Numbered from the stretch's first letter, positions 1 through 9,857 are shown. The stretch is 64,000 nt of DNA from Litoditis marina (GCA_964036275.1 OZ038434.1:22619879-22683878), one strand, 5' to 3'. Program-made: numbers and translations. The notes: generated by a model from the letters alone, not told the origin.

Positions 1-319
1 GAGCACATTCAGAGCACATTCTGAATGAGTATGTGTCTTCATACTGCTTGAAGCTACCACGGCAGCAGTTGTCTAATATAACAATTAAAAAAGGCATACC
101 ATATAGCAATTGATTCCTTGTGAGCGAACTGTAGACGGGCTTCTTGGGCAGATCCTTGGGCTCCGTCTGTTTCTGGAACGGCGGGGGTGGTCCTGCGGGA
201 GGGCTGGGCGATAGGGCTTCAGGTGCTGCAAAGAAGTTCTTCTGAGGTGATACCGGCTCTTTGAAGAACATGTTGGTGGGCTCAGGAGCGTACAGCATCT
301 TGGCATATGTTTCGGCCAT
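1..319 (-). CDS. Partial Pro-rich protein, unrecognised
   Basis: A minus-strand frame opens at an ATG at 319 and stays open for about 106 codons to the window edge, so the gene is cut by the left boundary. The protein starts MAETYAKMLYAPEP, has a proline-rich stretch (PPAGPPPP) and then lysine-rich sequence. A shorter frame at 85-336 starts only at GTG and is probably a shadow. A GGTATGCC at about 93-100 could be a 5' splice site, in which case only the first ~73 codons are exon 1. A TATA box lies 35-42 bp upstream. I do not recognise the family. Its company (a polymerase-B N-domain and a zinc-finger ORF on the same strand) suggests a Maverick gene, but that is inference. Confidence 0.45.
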   Translation of the reverse strand, partial: MAETYAKMLYAPEPTNMFFKEPVSPQKNFFAAPEALSPSPPAGPPPPFQKQTEPKDLPKKPVYSSLTRNQLLYGMPFLIVILDNCCRGSFKQYEDTYSFRMCSECA

Positions 320-353
320 TTCGGGGGTGATACCACTAACTATCTCTACCACC

Positions 354-386
354 TATTTATAATACTTTCGAAGGTCACTGACGTCA
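354..386 (-). promoter_or_regulatory. TATA box and CRE-like palindrome upstream of the partial ORF
   Basis: Read on the minus strand, TATAAATA lies at 361-354 and the 8-bp palindrome TGACGTCA at 386-379, both just upstream of the ATG at 319. The spacing would give a very short 5' leader. The rest of 387-597 has no open frame that I can support. Confidence 0.45.
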
Positions 387-597
387 CTTTTCACATTCTT
401 GACATTCCTCACTTTCGAAATGTCCTTGACGGCATTCCTTGGTCTGAACAGTCATCGCTTATTTTTTCATTAACATCTGTATTTTTTCGAAAAATTACGA
501 GACAGCTTGATATACGCATGAAACAAAACATCAAATATGCAAAATTCAAAAGAACCTGTACTCTCTGCGGAAAAATGAGCGGGGTTGGACGTTACCT

Positions 598-1137
598 TCA
601 GACTTCATCGAGAAAATCCGCGTTAACGGCCTCTGCGACATCCTGTTTTGAGTTGTTGTAAATGTACATTTCAAAAGTAAAATTGGTATCAATATCAATG
701 GACTGGTTAGAGCTCATCATTTTGGAAATCTGGTTAACAACAGCTGCTCCATTCAAGATGGCATGAGTTCTGAATGGTAGATAGAATCCCTTTTCTTCTC
801 TAAATCCCGGGTGCTTCAAAATTAAGCAGAATTTTGTATTTTCAATATCGCGGTTGGCTTTTTTGAGTACTTTCAGTATGTAATAGTCGAAAAATTCGGC
901 AACTATATTCAACGGTCCGGCTGTGCTTTGAAAGTTTTTGAACGATAGTCGATGTATTACCACTTTTGTAAGCTTTTTAGCAATTCCTACCTCGTGTATG
1001 TAGCAGTAGTCTTCAGAACGATCCTTAAGTTCTTGTAGCTGGTCCTGAGATGATTTCGCCGAAAGATGATCAGGGTTTTCATCTTCTGAATCACTTTGGT
1101 AGTTTTCAGCAATTAGACGGAGGCCGTCAGACTTCAT
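598..1137 (-). CDS. Maverick/Polinton polymerase B N-terminal-domain-like protein
   Basis: A 179-codon frame with a good ATG start (MKSDGLRLIAENYQ), an acidic N-terminus, and a stop right after DFLDEV. Residues ~70-165 show what I recognise as the N-terminal domain of protein-primed DNA polymerase B of Maverick/Polinton elements. The sequence runs hydrophobic strand, conserved LPF (FYLPFR at ~120), a helix ending VNQISKMMSSNQ, then an acidic-hydrophobic strand (IDIDTNFTFEMYI). No exonuclease or polymerase motifs follow, so this is either a stand-alone domain gene or an isolated exon. The next domain in order appears in the palindromic element at 3184-3906. An intact frame suggests recent decay or real use. 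Family call is by pattern only. Confidence 0.45.
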   Translation of the reverse strand: MKSDGLRLIAENYQSDSEDENPDHLSAKSSQDQLQELKDRSEDYCYIHEVGIAKKLTKVVIHRLSFKNFQSTAGPLNIVAEFFDYYILKVLKKANRDIENTKFCLILKHPGFREEKGFYLPFRTHAILNGAAVVNQISKMMSSNQSIDIDTNFTFEMYIYNNSKQDVAEAVNADFLDEV

Positions 1138-1310
1138 TATCTGATGCTAACTGAGAGTATTGACCAATTTTGACACCTTTTCTAGAGTTATTTCAGGAAT
1201 GTATACCGTTTGAACTGTTGCTTTCATTTGACCTTGGCGCTACTCGCGACTGATTGATGAGTACATGACAGAAGAAGTGAAAAAATGTGCTTTATTCATA
1301 TAATAGACAC

Positions 1311-1727
1311 TCAATAATAATAACAATATGTAATAAACTTAGCATCGTATCCCAATTCGAAAGATTCTGGTTCAATTCTGGCCCTCCCATATGTACCACG
1401 TTTCATCCTCGATGGAGTTTCCGTCTGCTCGTCCTTGATATCCGTTTTCTGTACTTTTTGAACTTGTTCCTTGTCCTCCTTCACCACCATTTTTTTGAAT
1501 TTCTGGTTTCCAATACCAGCTGCCTCAATAATTTTGGGGGGTTCCCCTTTCATTCTCTGGATAAATGACGGGTGATCTTTGAAACGCTCTAAGAATTCTT
1601 CACGGGATAGATTTAGTTCTTGAATTTCAACCCCGGGGTGCTTGTTTTGATCGTGGGACACCTTTCGCTGGCGAGACGATAGAAATTTGTCACAAATTGT
1701 GCAGTAAGAGCTAGAGAGAGAACTCAT
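1311..1727 (-). CDS. C2H2 zinc-finger protein of Maverick type
   Basis: The ATG at 1727 (MSSLSSSYCTICDKF) is preferred to the GTG at 1739. The 138-codon frame has one C2H2 finger close to the N-terminus: C-x2-C (CTIC), twelve residues, then H-x4-H. A lysine/glutamate-rich middle follows (KKMVVKEDKEQVQKVQK), and the tail ends AKFITYCYYY. The same architecture, including a matching tail (TKFVTYVYYSR), occurs in both arms of the palindromic element (5761-6157 and 12464-12861). That ties this flank to the same element family. The gene lies upstream of the polymerase N-domain ORF on the same strand, with about 170 bp between them. Role unknown; DNA or RNA binding is the obvious guess from the finger. 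Confidence 0.5.
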   Translation of the reverse strand: MSSLSSSYCTICDKFLSSRQRKVSHDQNKHPGVEIQELNLSREEFLERFKDHPSFIQRMKGEPPKIIEAAGIGNQKFKKMVVKEDKEQVQKVQKTDIKDEQTETPSRMKRGTYGRARIEPESFELGYDAKFITYCYYY

Positions 1728-2121
1728 TATCAACCGCACGCTACCCTATCAAAACGTAAACTAACTTCAAACTACAATTATCGTGTGTTTAATGTCTGCT
1801 TCCCTCTGTCTCTCTGTTGTCTCAACTCTCTTGCTCTTCTCTTTCATGCGCTAGTGAAAGTTTTTATCTACCACGCAGATCAGCTAGACGACCATTGTAG
1901 ACAGCGTAAATAGTGCATGACTATTTATGAGGGACTGACTAAAAAATGGTCACTTGTGAGAGTTAAATTAGGGTCGTGGTGAGTTGATTTGGATACTTGA
2001 GAGAAGTGAGTCAAAACCGGGTACAGTGAGTCAAAACCGGGTACATATACTACTTAAATTGTCTAATCTATTTACAACCAAAACTGGTTGGACATTTGGT
2101 AGAAAAGTGCGAAACCAGGAT
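1728..2121. other. Intergenic flank with a 20-bp direct duplication
   Basis: No gene is seen. A 20-bp unit starting GTGAGTCAAAACC is exactly duplicated in tandem at 2006-2025 and 2026-2045. Confidence 0.6.
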
Positions 2122-2127
2122 TTGAAT
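2122..2127. repeat. Left target-site duplication TTGAAT
   Basis: TTGAAT abuts the left end of the palindromic element and is repeated directly at 15993-15998. Six-bp duplications are characteristic of Maverick/Polinton insertion. Confidence 0.75.
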
Positions 2128-2130
2128 AGT

Positions 2131-2445
2131 AGTGTACGTACCCCAGGATGGTCATGTCCCCCAGGATGGTCACCCCTGGAACCAGTTTATGGCGCGCCGC
2201 AAGGTCACCCCAAATGGTCATGTCCCCCTGGATGGTCACCCCTGAAAACAGTTTGTAGCCCGCCTCAAAGTCACTCCCGAATTTTCGCATTTTTTGAAAT
2301 AATATTTTTTCGAATTTTGAAATGTCGATTTTTGAAAATATTGACTTCTCGAATTTCCAAATATTGACTTTTCGAAATATTGAATTTTCGAAATATTGAC
2401 TTCTCGAATCTCGAAATATTGATTTTTCGAAATGAATCTTACAAA
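2131..2445 (+). repeat. Subterminal tandem repeats of the left arm
   Basis: 2131-2275 holds two copies of a unit of about 68 bp built on GGTCATGTCCCCC and GGATGGTCACCCCTG. It is followed to about 2445 by AT-rich repeats of the type TTCGAAATATTGA. The right arm (about 15740-15990) has the first block but lacks 55 bp of the second, between two copies of ATATTGACTTCTCGAAT. Confidence 0.65.
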
Positions 2446-3183
2446 GAAGAAATAACTAAGGTAATCAAATTTTTTCCTCCAGACATTTTCAAGTGGGCCA
2501 AGAAAGCCAATTGAAAAATCATGAAAGCAAAAACTTTTTTTACCCGGTCACTGGGGTAGTCGAGAGCAAGCTCATGAAAAAAAAACCTACTACCCAAAGT
2601 GCATCCTTAGTGACCTTGGTGTCTGGCAAGTACAACAACTTTCGAAATATTGATTCCATAAAAACACAATAAATGACCACGACTTTGGCAAATACGAGGA
2701 CAATGAATACACATGTTCTTACACGATTTGCACGTTTCGCGATTCTGTGAAATTCCAAACATCTAATTCGAGCCGCCTAGAATTCGTGTGGTCGGAATGG
2801 ATCATCAAGTTTTGCATGAAAGTGGAAACGAATAATGTAGCGTAATATATGTGCGCTAATAAAGAAGTAGATTTATGCTATAGCAAAATTACTGAATTCG
2901 CAGCTTTGCGTCGAAGAAATTGAAGAAATAAAGAATAATAGATCATGATGTATGCATGCTAAAAGGGTAGAAATATGGTACAAAGAAATCCATGAATACC
3001 GCATTTTGAAAACAATAAAAGCTTTTAAGAATTAGCTTGGACGTTTTTTCGACGGAATACGAAAAGCCTACTACCAAAAGTGCAACCTTTGTGACCTTGA
3101 ATTGACCGATCCAGCAATTACGAAATTACTGAGTCATGTATGTGTAGGTGCAAAGGGGCGTGACCTTGCTTTACGGTTGTTCA

Positions 3184-3906
3184 ATGCCCTATTCTCAAAA
3201 ATACTATGTGGGCTCAAAGGGGGACGTAGCCAAGCCCGTGATTGGTCAATTTCAAATTACGAAATCGGTTCGCCTGCCAGATTTCCATTCGAAACACTAT
3301 CTCCCCTGCAACATGTCGTCCTTTTTCGACTCCGAGTTTAAAATTAAGTCTATTGTACCTTCGCATGATCATATGTCCCTTCTCTACGCTGTTACTATGA
3401 GTATTTATCATGCTGATCTACGTGTCGAGACTCAGCCAGTCAAAAAACGGGGGATTCGTGCAAGTATAAATCGTTTCAAGTCGAGTGAATCTGTGCAGCG
3501 TTTCACTTCGAAAGATCTTCTCGGTGGGTGTGGTATTTCTTTGTCGCGAGAACGCTACGGCCTGGACGCTCTCAAGTCAATTGCAGAAAAACTTCGGCAT
3601 TATCATTTTCAACTGTATCAGCGTTTTCCACCCACTCAGAAGTATTCACTTACGTGGGAGGATAATACAGATGCTAGCAAAAAACTGGCTATTATCTGTT
3701 TCAACAATAAATTCGATGTATGCACGTTCAAACCGGGAACTGTGGTTCAGAGAACGTGTCGAGGATGTCTCAAACGTTATGTCAGCTTACAACGTCACAA
3801 ATGCTCAAAAGTTTGCTGTCACTGTCGTCGCAACGATTGTACTGGAACCTGCACTAGGAAGGTCGACTGCCCGAACTGTCACGAGACTTTCCGCATACAA
3901 GGGTGA
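3184..3906 (+). pseudogene. Maverick polymerase B fragment (N-terminal zinc-ribbon region)
   Basis: First ATG is at 3184 (MPYSQKYYVG); an upstream GTG at 3148 is in frame. The 240-codon frame carries the region that precedes the exonuclease domain in Maverick DNA polymerase B. The order is a strand ending FKIKSIVPSHDHMSLLYAV, a basic loop, a helix-strand segment (YHFQLYQ), a strand (KFDVCTF), then a cysteine/histidine cluster: CRGC, HKC, CCHC, CPNC. The frame ends right after CPNCHETFRIQG, so exonuclease and polymerase domains are missing. It points into the element from its left end. The mirror copy at 14717-14989 has lost the distal 450 bp. Non-functional as a polymerase. Confidence 0.6.
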
Positions 3907-4232
3907 TATTAAAGAGTTGTTGAATAAATATTTCGTCTCTAGTCTGTTTTTGATACATATGCAAAACTACGATTACATTTGATCTAACTAATACCTCTGG
4001 CAAAAAATATACCACATTTAATCATCGATTTTCCCCAGCCTTAATAGAAACTCAAACAGAAACGGTTGTTTTATTTTCATGAGCGCACCTCAATAACCAT
4101 TGCATCATTTGAGTTATCGATCACAATAGTCATTATAAGCTTTTCACAAATTTCAGCTCAGAAACAGTATCTCTATATCACAAAAAAAACCCGTGAAATA
4201 TCAATACCAACACCAAACCATTCGGGAACGGA

Positions 4233-4253
4233 GAGGTCACGCTTAGTGCCCTC
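4233..4253 (+). promoter_or_regulatory. Dyad motif copy 1, left arm
   Basis: GAGGTCAC, five-base spacer, GTGCCCTC: an 8-5-8 imperfect hairpin. Flanked by the box CACCAAACCATTC shared with other copies. It lies about 80 bp beyond the end of the minus-strand ORF 4331-4730. Confidence 0.55.
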
Positions 4254-4330
4254 GTAGAGTACGTTTCAACGCCCGTAACATGAAAGAAGGTCGGCAACCA
4301 CGAGCAAAAATTTCGACTTGGCCTTCTCCA

Positions 4331-4730
4331 CTAAGTTTTAGCACGAGAGTACATGTGGTGAAAAACATAATTAGCACACGTGACATTCACATTCTGACGT
4401 TTTGCAGAACGCAACGCATCTAGTGTCGTCGGCAGCGAAAGAAAAAAAACGTGCTCAAAATTTTGAGATTTTTCATGCACTTCATAGTGTTTCTTTGTTG
4501 TATCATTATCTCTGCACATTTTTAATATCAGTTCGCCTTGGACATTGGGCAAACTGCCACGACCTTATCTCGTCGTACGCTTGTAGATCACACAGTTTTG
4601 AGAAACATTCTTGGAAGGTTTCCACAGAAACTGATTTTTGCGCCATCAAGCTTCTGAAAACACGTTCTATCAGCCACTCACCAAAGACGGAAACGTCGTG
4701 AAAAAATCCACGGAAACGTCGTGAATGCAT
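4331..4730 (-). pseudogene. Unrecognised ORF pair (left-arm copy)
   Basis: Mirror of 13892-14291. Two overlapping minus-strand frames cover the interval (4730-4506 from an ATG, and 4552-4331), so one frame change separates the halves. The first half starts MHSRRFRGFFHDV and the second ends YVFHHMYSRAKT. No family recognised. It is followed on the minus strand by dyad copy 1. Confidence 0.25.
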
Positions 4731-5297
4731 GTCCGTGTATTGTCTGTACTCATTTTCGTTTATTTATGGGTTTCAGTCATAGTTCATATACACTCAAATC
4801 ACCTCATTTTGCAATGTTAGAAATATCTTTACATCTCGCACCGTAATTTCAAATGTAATTTACCTCGAGATCAGTAGCCTAGTAACTGAAAAGTACCAAC
4901 ACTGTCATCAAATCGAATGATGCCGTGAAGACTTGTGGTTTACATGTGTTTCAGGTACAAAATGTGCTAGACTCCTCTTCTAAAGTGAAAATCACCCTTC
5001 AAAAAGCCAAAATTTGCCATTGTGTGGCAGAAAATACTGTATTTTCCAAGAATATTTCTAGTTTTTATCTTTAGTCACTCTATAGAATCCCAGTTAAGAG
5101 AAGTTACTTGAAAAAAGTGTAAAATGCCTAGAAACTCATAGAAGTTGGCTTTAACCAAGGACATCACACAGAGAATCTAAGCTCAATATGAAAATATAAA
5201 CAATGAATACAATCCCAGAAATCAATGGACATTGGACAATGGACAATGGGAATCAATGGACAGTCAATATGAAACACTCTGAAGTTAGTATAATAGA

Positions 5298-5522
5298 CTA
5301 AACCGAAGAACAGCAGAATATCTTGAAGCAAGTTATGAACAAACATCTATACAGCAGATTTTCCGCCCTAGGTATCTGAGTTGTGAATGCCTGTGAAGAA
5401 TCTCTAAGTCCCTTTAGTGTTTCCATACTCTCGTGATTCTCGCTCTGCGAAAAAATCTCTATTTCTCTAGCAATATCTTCATGAGATGTTAGGAAAACCC
5501 CGCCACTATGACTGAGTTTCAC
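5298..5522 (-). other. Short open frame, unrecognised (left-arm copy)
   Basis: Mirror of 13100-13324. 74 codons beginning at GTG, with a Ser/Glu-rich helix-like stretch (REIEIFSQSENHES). No family recognised. The two arms differ by one residue (R/K). Confidence 0.2.
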
Positions 5523-5651
5523 ATGGTTACGAAGCGTAATGAAGATACACTGATATAAACACGTCTTTAATTTAATAGTTTTTCATAGAAAAGACGCAAA
5601 ACTCACAAACACTCAACTTCAACTCACAACCTACAAATTTTCGGAAACGGA

Positions 5652-5672
5652 GCGGTCACAACAAGTGATCGC
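5652..5672 (+). promoter_or_regulatory. Dyad motif copy 2, left arm
   Basis: GCGGTCAC, spacer AACAA, GTGATCGC. Compared with the other copies the second stem pair is C-G instead of A-T on both sides, a compensatory change. It lies about 90 bp beyond the 3' end of the zinc-finger pseudogene. Confidence 0.6.
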
Positions 5673-5760
5673 GTAGTGTCCGTTCTTTTTCAACGACACA
5701 GAGTTTTCAATCACACAGAGTTTTCGAATACACAGTAAAAACAGGACAAATCATAAATAT

Positions 5761-6157
5761 TTATCTGGAGTAGTATACATAAGTTACGAATTTGGTATCA
5801 AAATTAGCGTTTTTCTCAGCTAAAGTATCAACGACTTCAGTTATTTCTCTTCCCTCAGAGAAGTCACCCAGTTCAGTTGCAGTCAATTCTTCTTTTCCCG
5901 ATGAAGTAGCAACCGTGGGATTTCCTACATCTTTCGGAGTCTTCGAAATGAGAGTGTTTACCAGATTATTGGAATCAGTATGCACACGTTTGAGATAGGA
6001 AGAATGGTTCTTAAAGCGAATGATAAAGTCTTTGGGGAAGATTCAAAGAAGGGACTTCTAGTCCGTAATAATGTGCGTGAATGTGAGATAGTATTCTCTG
6101 TTTGGGTGAGAAAAACTTGTCACATAGGGTACAATAAGTAGCACAGAGAGAATGCAT
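5761..6157 (-). pseudogene. C2H2 zinc-finger gene, frameshifted (left arm)
   Basis: Starts at the ATG at 6157. Residues near the N-terminus give the finger C-x2-C-x12-H-x3-H. The frame is broken at a run of four Cs (minus strand, about 6034-6037). The downstream half continues in another frame to 5761 and ends TKFVTYVYYSR. The right-arm copy has five Cs at the same place. Both differ from the six-base length implied by gap-free alignment with the intact relative at 1311-1727. Confidence 0.5.
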
Positions 6158-6329
6158 GACCGACCGCTCACAACACAATTAGATATTTAAATTATCAAAT
6201 AGCACTAAATAGTTGTATTGATGTAGTTTTTTTCAATTGCGTTCAATTACACTCCATAAACTCAGATTAAGGTAACCACAGAACTATTTACAGCTCTGTC
6301 ATCTCATATCAAAAGCATGCCAATGCATG

Positions 6330-7871
6330 CCTAAAAACTCAAAATTCTGAAAGCTAACATGCGTTATCCTAAAGCTATTGACTACTTTCAGGAGGTCATA
6401 ATGCCCTTTCATAGACCATAAATGCACTTCAATTGGTTTCTTTCGCTCCTATTTTGGTCATTATGTGAGATGAAAATGTTTTCTCCACCGTACCAAAGAA
6501 AGAGTACCTAGATTTCTTTCAGTACGTATTCTTTCGAATGTAGCAAAAAAGACTTTGACAGATGTAGAAAGTAATCTATATACACAAAAATTGCACATCT
6601 CCACTCTGATCTTTGTAATTATAGTACGAATCGCACATTTCTCAGTGAATATCCTTCCAATGTATGTCCTAAAATTGAAAGTTTACTTCCAATTAGTCAA
6701 AATGCACTTTTCCAAAGCTATCGAGCACTTGCCCAAAGCTATCGAGCACTTTCCAAAAGCTATCGAGCACTTTCGCGAAAGCTCTCGAGCACTTTCAGAA
6801 GGCCATAATACACTCTTACATCTCAAAAATTCATTAAAATTCGTCTCGTTCGCCTCATATGTGGGAATTTTTCCGTCCGTGAATTGCAGAAGTGACATTA
6901 GTTTGGGCATTTATGGGCATTTACCCATATTTCACCAGGATTCCCCTTTTCGGCCTTCATACTTAATGAATCTATATGTGTGAGGCCATAAAATATGCTT
7001 CAAACGTCAAAATACACCGTCGTAGACTGAAAATTTTCATATAGATCATTTCGTTCACAACGTTTTGGGCATTTTTAATGCGTCAGGTATTCTTTTTTTT
7101 TTTCAAAAGTATTAGTAAAAACCTGGAATTTCACTGTTTTTTTTTCAAACAGTGTGTAGATACCGGGACGGAAAGCATATTCTAGAAAGAGAAATCTGTA
7201 TCAAAAACCTACTAGACTCTCACGATCTTCTGATCAGTCGCAGACTTGTCTGACAATCTACTTAATCACATAAACGCTCAGTAGATAGGGCATTTTTGAT
7301 GTGTAATTTCATGAAGTATTTCTCAAAAAAAGTTATATTATTTCTTTGTACACCATCAATTTGCTATAACTCGTTCTTTCGGCAGTCATATATTGGCACA
7401 CTTGTATGTGTGAGGCCCTTGAATACAGTTGAAAAGTCAATATACACTGTCGTAATTCACTATAATTAATGTACTTTGCACCTGGTATAGGCATTTTCAT
7501 TGTAGAATGCACTCATTTTCCGAAAAAATCAGTAAAAAACCCTGGAATTTCATGTTTTCTTCCAAACCGTGTGTAATTACCGAGCCAGAAAGCATTTTTC
7601 TAGATTCTCCCGTTTCGAATAGTAGAGGCAGAAATCAGTCTAAATGTACACAAAAACTGTCCATCTCTACTTGGTCTTCCTAATATTATTACGAGTCGCG
7701 CATTTTTCAGTAAATATCGTGCAAATGCATGCCCTAAAAATGAAAATTTACTGCCCTGTAGGCAAAATGCACTTTCCCAAAGCTATTGAGCACTTTCCCA
7801 AAGCTATCGAGCACTTTCACAAAAGCTGTCGAGCACTTTCAGAAGCCATAATTCATTCTCATATTCCATAA
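6330..7871 (+). repeat. Diverged internal repeat units with GAGCACTTTCC tandem blocks
   Basis: Three diverged copies of one module occur at about 6330-6470, 6555-7000 and 7644-7871. Each contains one or more tandem units close to AAAGCTATCGAGCACTTTCC (6712-6796 and 7770-7835) followed by a stretch beginning CATAAT. Frames of 142 and 75 codons cross these blocks and encode repeated KAIEHFP. Because the frames simply follow the tandem repeat and start without shared gene signals, I treat the region as repeat rather than as genes. Mirrored at about 10750-12300. Confidence 0.45.
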
Positions 7872-8084
7872 ATCCGTCATAATTCGTTTCTCTCGCCCCA
7901 CATAAGGACATTTTCGATGTGTCCATAGTATTTCTCTAGTGTCATCCCCAATACTTAGGTAATAGTCTTTTTTCAAGAAACACAGCAACAGAAAACCTTG
8001 TGATACATCTACTCGTAAGTAATTTTTGATGACAACGGCTTCGAAAACTCGAAAAAACAGGAAACTTATAAGATGATCACCCAT
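7839..8084 (-). other. 81-codon ORF conserved in both arms (left copy)
   Basis: ATG-initiated frame (MGDHLISFLFFRVFEAVV...), mirror of 10537-10782. It differs from the right copy by a single residue (I/F) and is not frameshifted in either arm. No family recognised; overlaps the internal repeat. Could be chance. Confidence 0.2.
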
Positions 8085-8306
8085 CTAAGAATCAGAAAAT
8101 CTCAATTAAAATACAAAACTACATTTCAATGAGAACTACCCCGTCTTGAACTGTTTTGAAAAACGGAAAATTCTGGAATTTCAAGTCTTTATTCTGAAAA
8201 CTAAGTGATAATTTATAATATAGACAACGAGAATTGCAATTTAAAAACACAATACTGTACTCAATTAATACAAACGTTACTTCCAACACCAAATTACCGG
8301 AGTGGA

Positions 8307-8327
8307 GAGGTCACAACAGGTGATCTC
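8307..8327 (+). promoter_or_regulatory. Dyad motif copy 3, left arm
   Basis: GAGGTCAC, spacer AACAG, GTGATCTC; preceded by a variant of the conserved box (CACCAAATTACCGGAG). Confidence 0.55.
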
Positions 8328-8761
8328 GTAATGTAGGGTTCTTATTATTATTGACAGAGATATGTGTTTCTCCGGTATAGCTCTAACGGATTGATATTAA
8401 AAAGGGAACTATTTCATTTGCATTCAAAAACTAGCATTTCTTTATTATTTCAGAGATACCCCAAATATAATTGGCTATTTAGTTCCATATCTTTTTCATG
8501 AACTAGAATCTCATTTCCGTATAATTGAGAATTCCTCCGCTATTTTGTAGACTGTTTTAGTCTTTCCAGGTATGAAAATCCTACACGACACACATTCAAG
8601 CCGTTTTTTGTAGAACGTGCTCTCTCTAATGTATCATACAGTTATTCTTTTATCAAATAAGTCATATAATCGAGCAACGGAAAAATGAATTCACTAGGTT
8701 TTCTGTAGAGCAATTTTTCTCTAAAATACCATATTTCACTTACTCCTTCACCAAAGAAAGT

Positions 8762-9178
8762 ATGAAATTAAGCAACGGAGATGAAAAACATTTTCCTAGT
8801 GTAACCAATACTGAAATATTTTAAGCCTTAAATTTCTAGAAAGTACATGGGAATATAATACAACTACAAAGAAAATGCACTTTCTGAAAGCCAAGATGTA
8901 CTACCATTTACTAGAAATCAACCATTACACTTCGATTTTCATACCGAATTAATTGAGATCACTCCTGAAAAATTACTTATTCCACATTGGCATATCTCTC
9001 GCGCTCCTCTATATTGTATTCCAGTTTTGAACTAAGATGTCTGCTCTATCCTTTTTCTGTGTTTATGTGTTTAGACTTTAATGTATTGAAAGGAACCGTA
9101 CACTCGAGGGCACTAGACGTGACCTCTCCGTTTCCGAATGGTTTGGTGTTGAAAATGGGATGTGTTATTGACTCTTGA
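8762..9178 (+). pseudogene. Unrecognised gene, broken (left arm)
   Basis: Mirror of the intact 139-codon frame at 9438-9857. The same ATG is present at 8762, but three one-base deletions in short homopolymers (an A run near 8814, a C run near 8891, an A run near 8972) break the frame. Only the last 63 codons remain as one frame. No family recognised. Confidence 0.4.
9106..9126 (+). promoter_or_regulatory. Dyad motif copy 4, left arm
   Basis: GAGGGCAC, spacer TAGAC, GTGACCTC, followed by TCCGTTTCCGAATGGTTTGG. In this copy the motif lies inside the 3' end of the adjacent frame. Confidence 0.55.
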
Positions 9179-9238
9179 GACAATTAATTTTTTTAATACC
9201 TTTCATCTTTTTTCATCTTTTTTCTCCCTTTTTTGATT

Positions 9239-9378
9239 TACCTTGTGTTCTCCTTGCAGTAACCTTTTTCGAATCTTTTTCTCAATCAGAAACTGCAGTT
9301 TCTTCCTTTTTTTTATATTCCTTTCTTTCTTGAAGTTTGCAGAAGAGTTATAGTGAAATTGGAGAAAATTCGAAGTGA
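9239..9378. other. Spacer of the palindromic element
   Basis: The unpaired centre between the arms is about 140 bp, pyrimidine-rich on the + strand in its left part. It contains a perfect 16-bp palindrome, AGAAACTGCAGTTTCT, at 9288-9303, close to the geometric centre. No ORF. Confidence 0.7.
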
Positions 9379-9437
9379 ATCAAAAAAGGGAGAAAAAAGA
9401 TGAAAAAAGATGAAAGGTATTAAAAAAATTAATTGTC

Positions 9438-9857
9438 TTAAGAGTCAATAACACATCCCATTTTCAACACCAAACCATTCGGAAACGGAGAGGTCACGTC
9501 TAGTGCCCTCGAGTGTACGGTTCCTTTCAATACATTAAAGTCTAAACACATAAACACAGAAAAAGGATAGAGCAGACATCTTAGTTCAAAACTGGAATAC
9601 AATATAGAGGAGCGCGAGAGATATGCCAATGTGGAATAAGTAATTTTTTCAGGAGTGATCTCAATTAATTCGGTATGAAAATCGAAGTGTAATGGTTGAT
9701 TTCTAGTAAATGGTAGTACATCTTGGGCTTTCAGAAAGTGCATTTTCTTTGTAGTTGTATTATATTCCCATGTACTTTCTAGAAATTTAAGGCTTAAAAT
9801 ATTTTCAGTATTGGTTACACTAGGAAAATGTTTTTCATCTCCGTTGCTTAATTTCAT
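9438..9857 (-). CDS. Unrecognised 139-aa protein (right arm, intact frame)
   Basis: ATG at 9857, stop at 9438. The N-terminal half is polar and looks codon-constrained (FLESTWEYNTTTKKMHF, then FDFHTELIEITPEKI). The C-terminal third overlaps dyad copy 4 (residues ALDVTSPFPNG) and may be a read-through end. The left-arm copy is frameshifted three times. It sits beside the centre of the palindrome, transcribed towards the centre. No family recognised, and no membrane segment or catalytic motif stands out. Confidence 0.35.
   Translation of the reverse strand: MKLSNGDEKHFPSVTNTENILSLKFLESTWEYNTTTKKMHFLKAQDVLPFTRNQPLHFDFHTELIEITPEKITYSTLAYLSRSSILYSSFELRCLLYPFSVFMCLDFNVLKGTVHSRALDVTSPFPNGLVLKMGCVIDS
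9490..9510 (-). promoter_or_regulatory. Dyad motif copy 4, right arm
   Basis: Mirror of 9106-9126; stems GAGGTCAC and GTGCCCTC as read on the + strand. It lies within the 3' part of the 9438-9857 frame. Confidence 0.55.

Larger units (their letters stand above)
2128..9238 (+). repeat. Left arm of the giant inverted repeat
   Basis: The left arm matches 9379-15992 in reverse complement. Outer ends pair 2128 with 15992; inner ends pair around 9238 with 9379. This arm is longer because the right arm lacks a 450-bp segment of the polymerase ORF and a 55-bp repeat unit near the outer end. Confidence 0.85.

Noticed and set aside
85..336. 83-codon minus-strand frame starting at GTG
   Set aside because: The alternative frame with an ATG at 319 is open to the window edge, sits correctly behind the TATA box and has a more protein-like composition.
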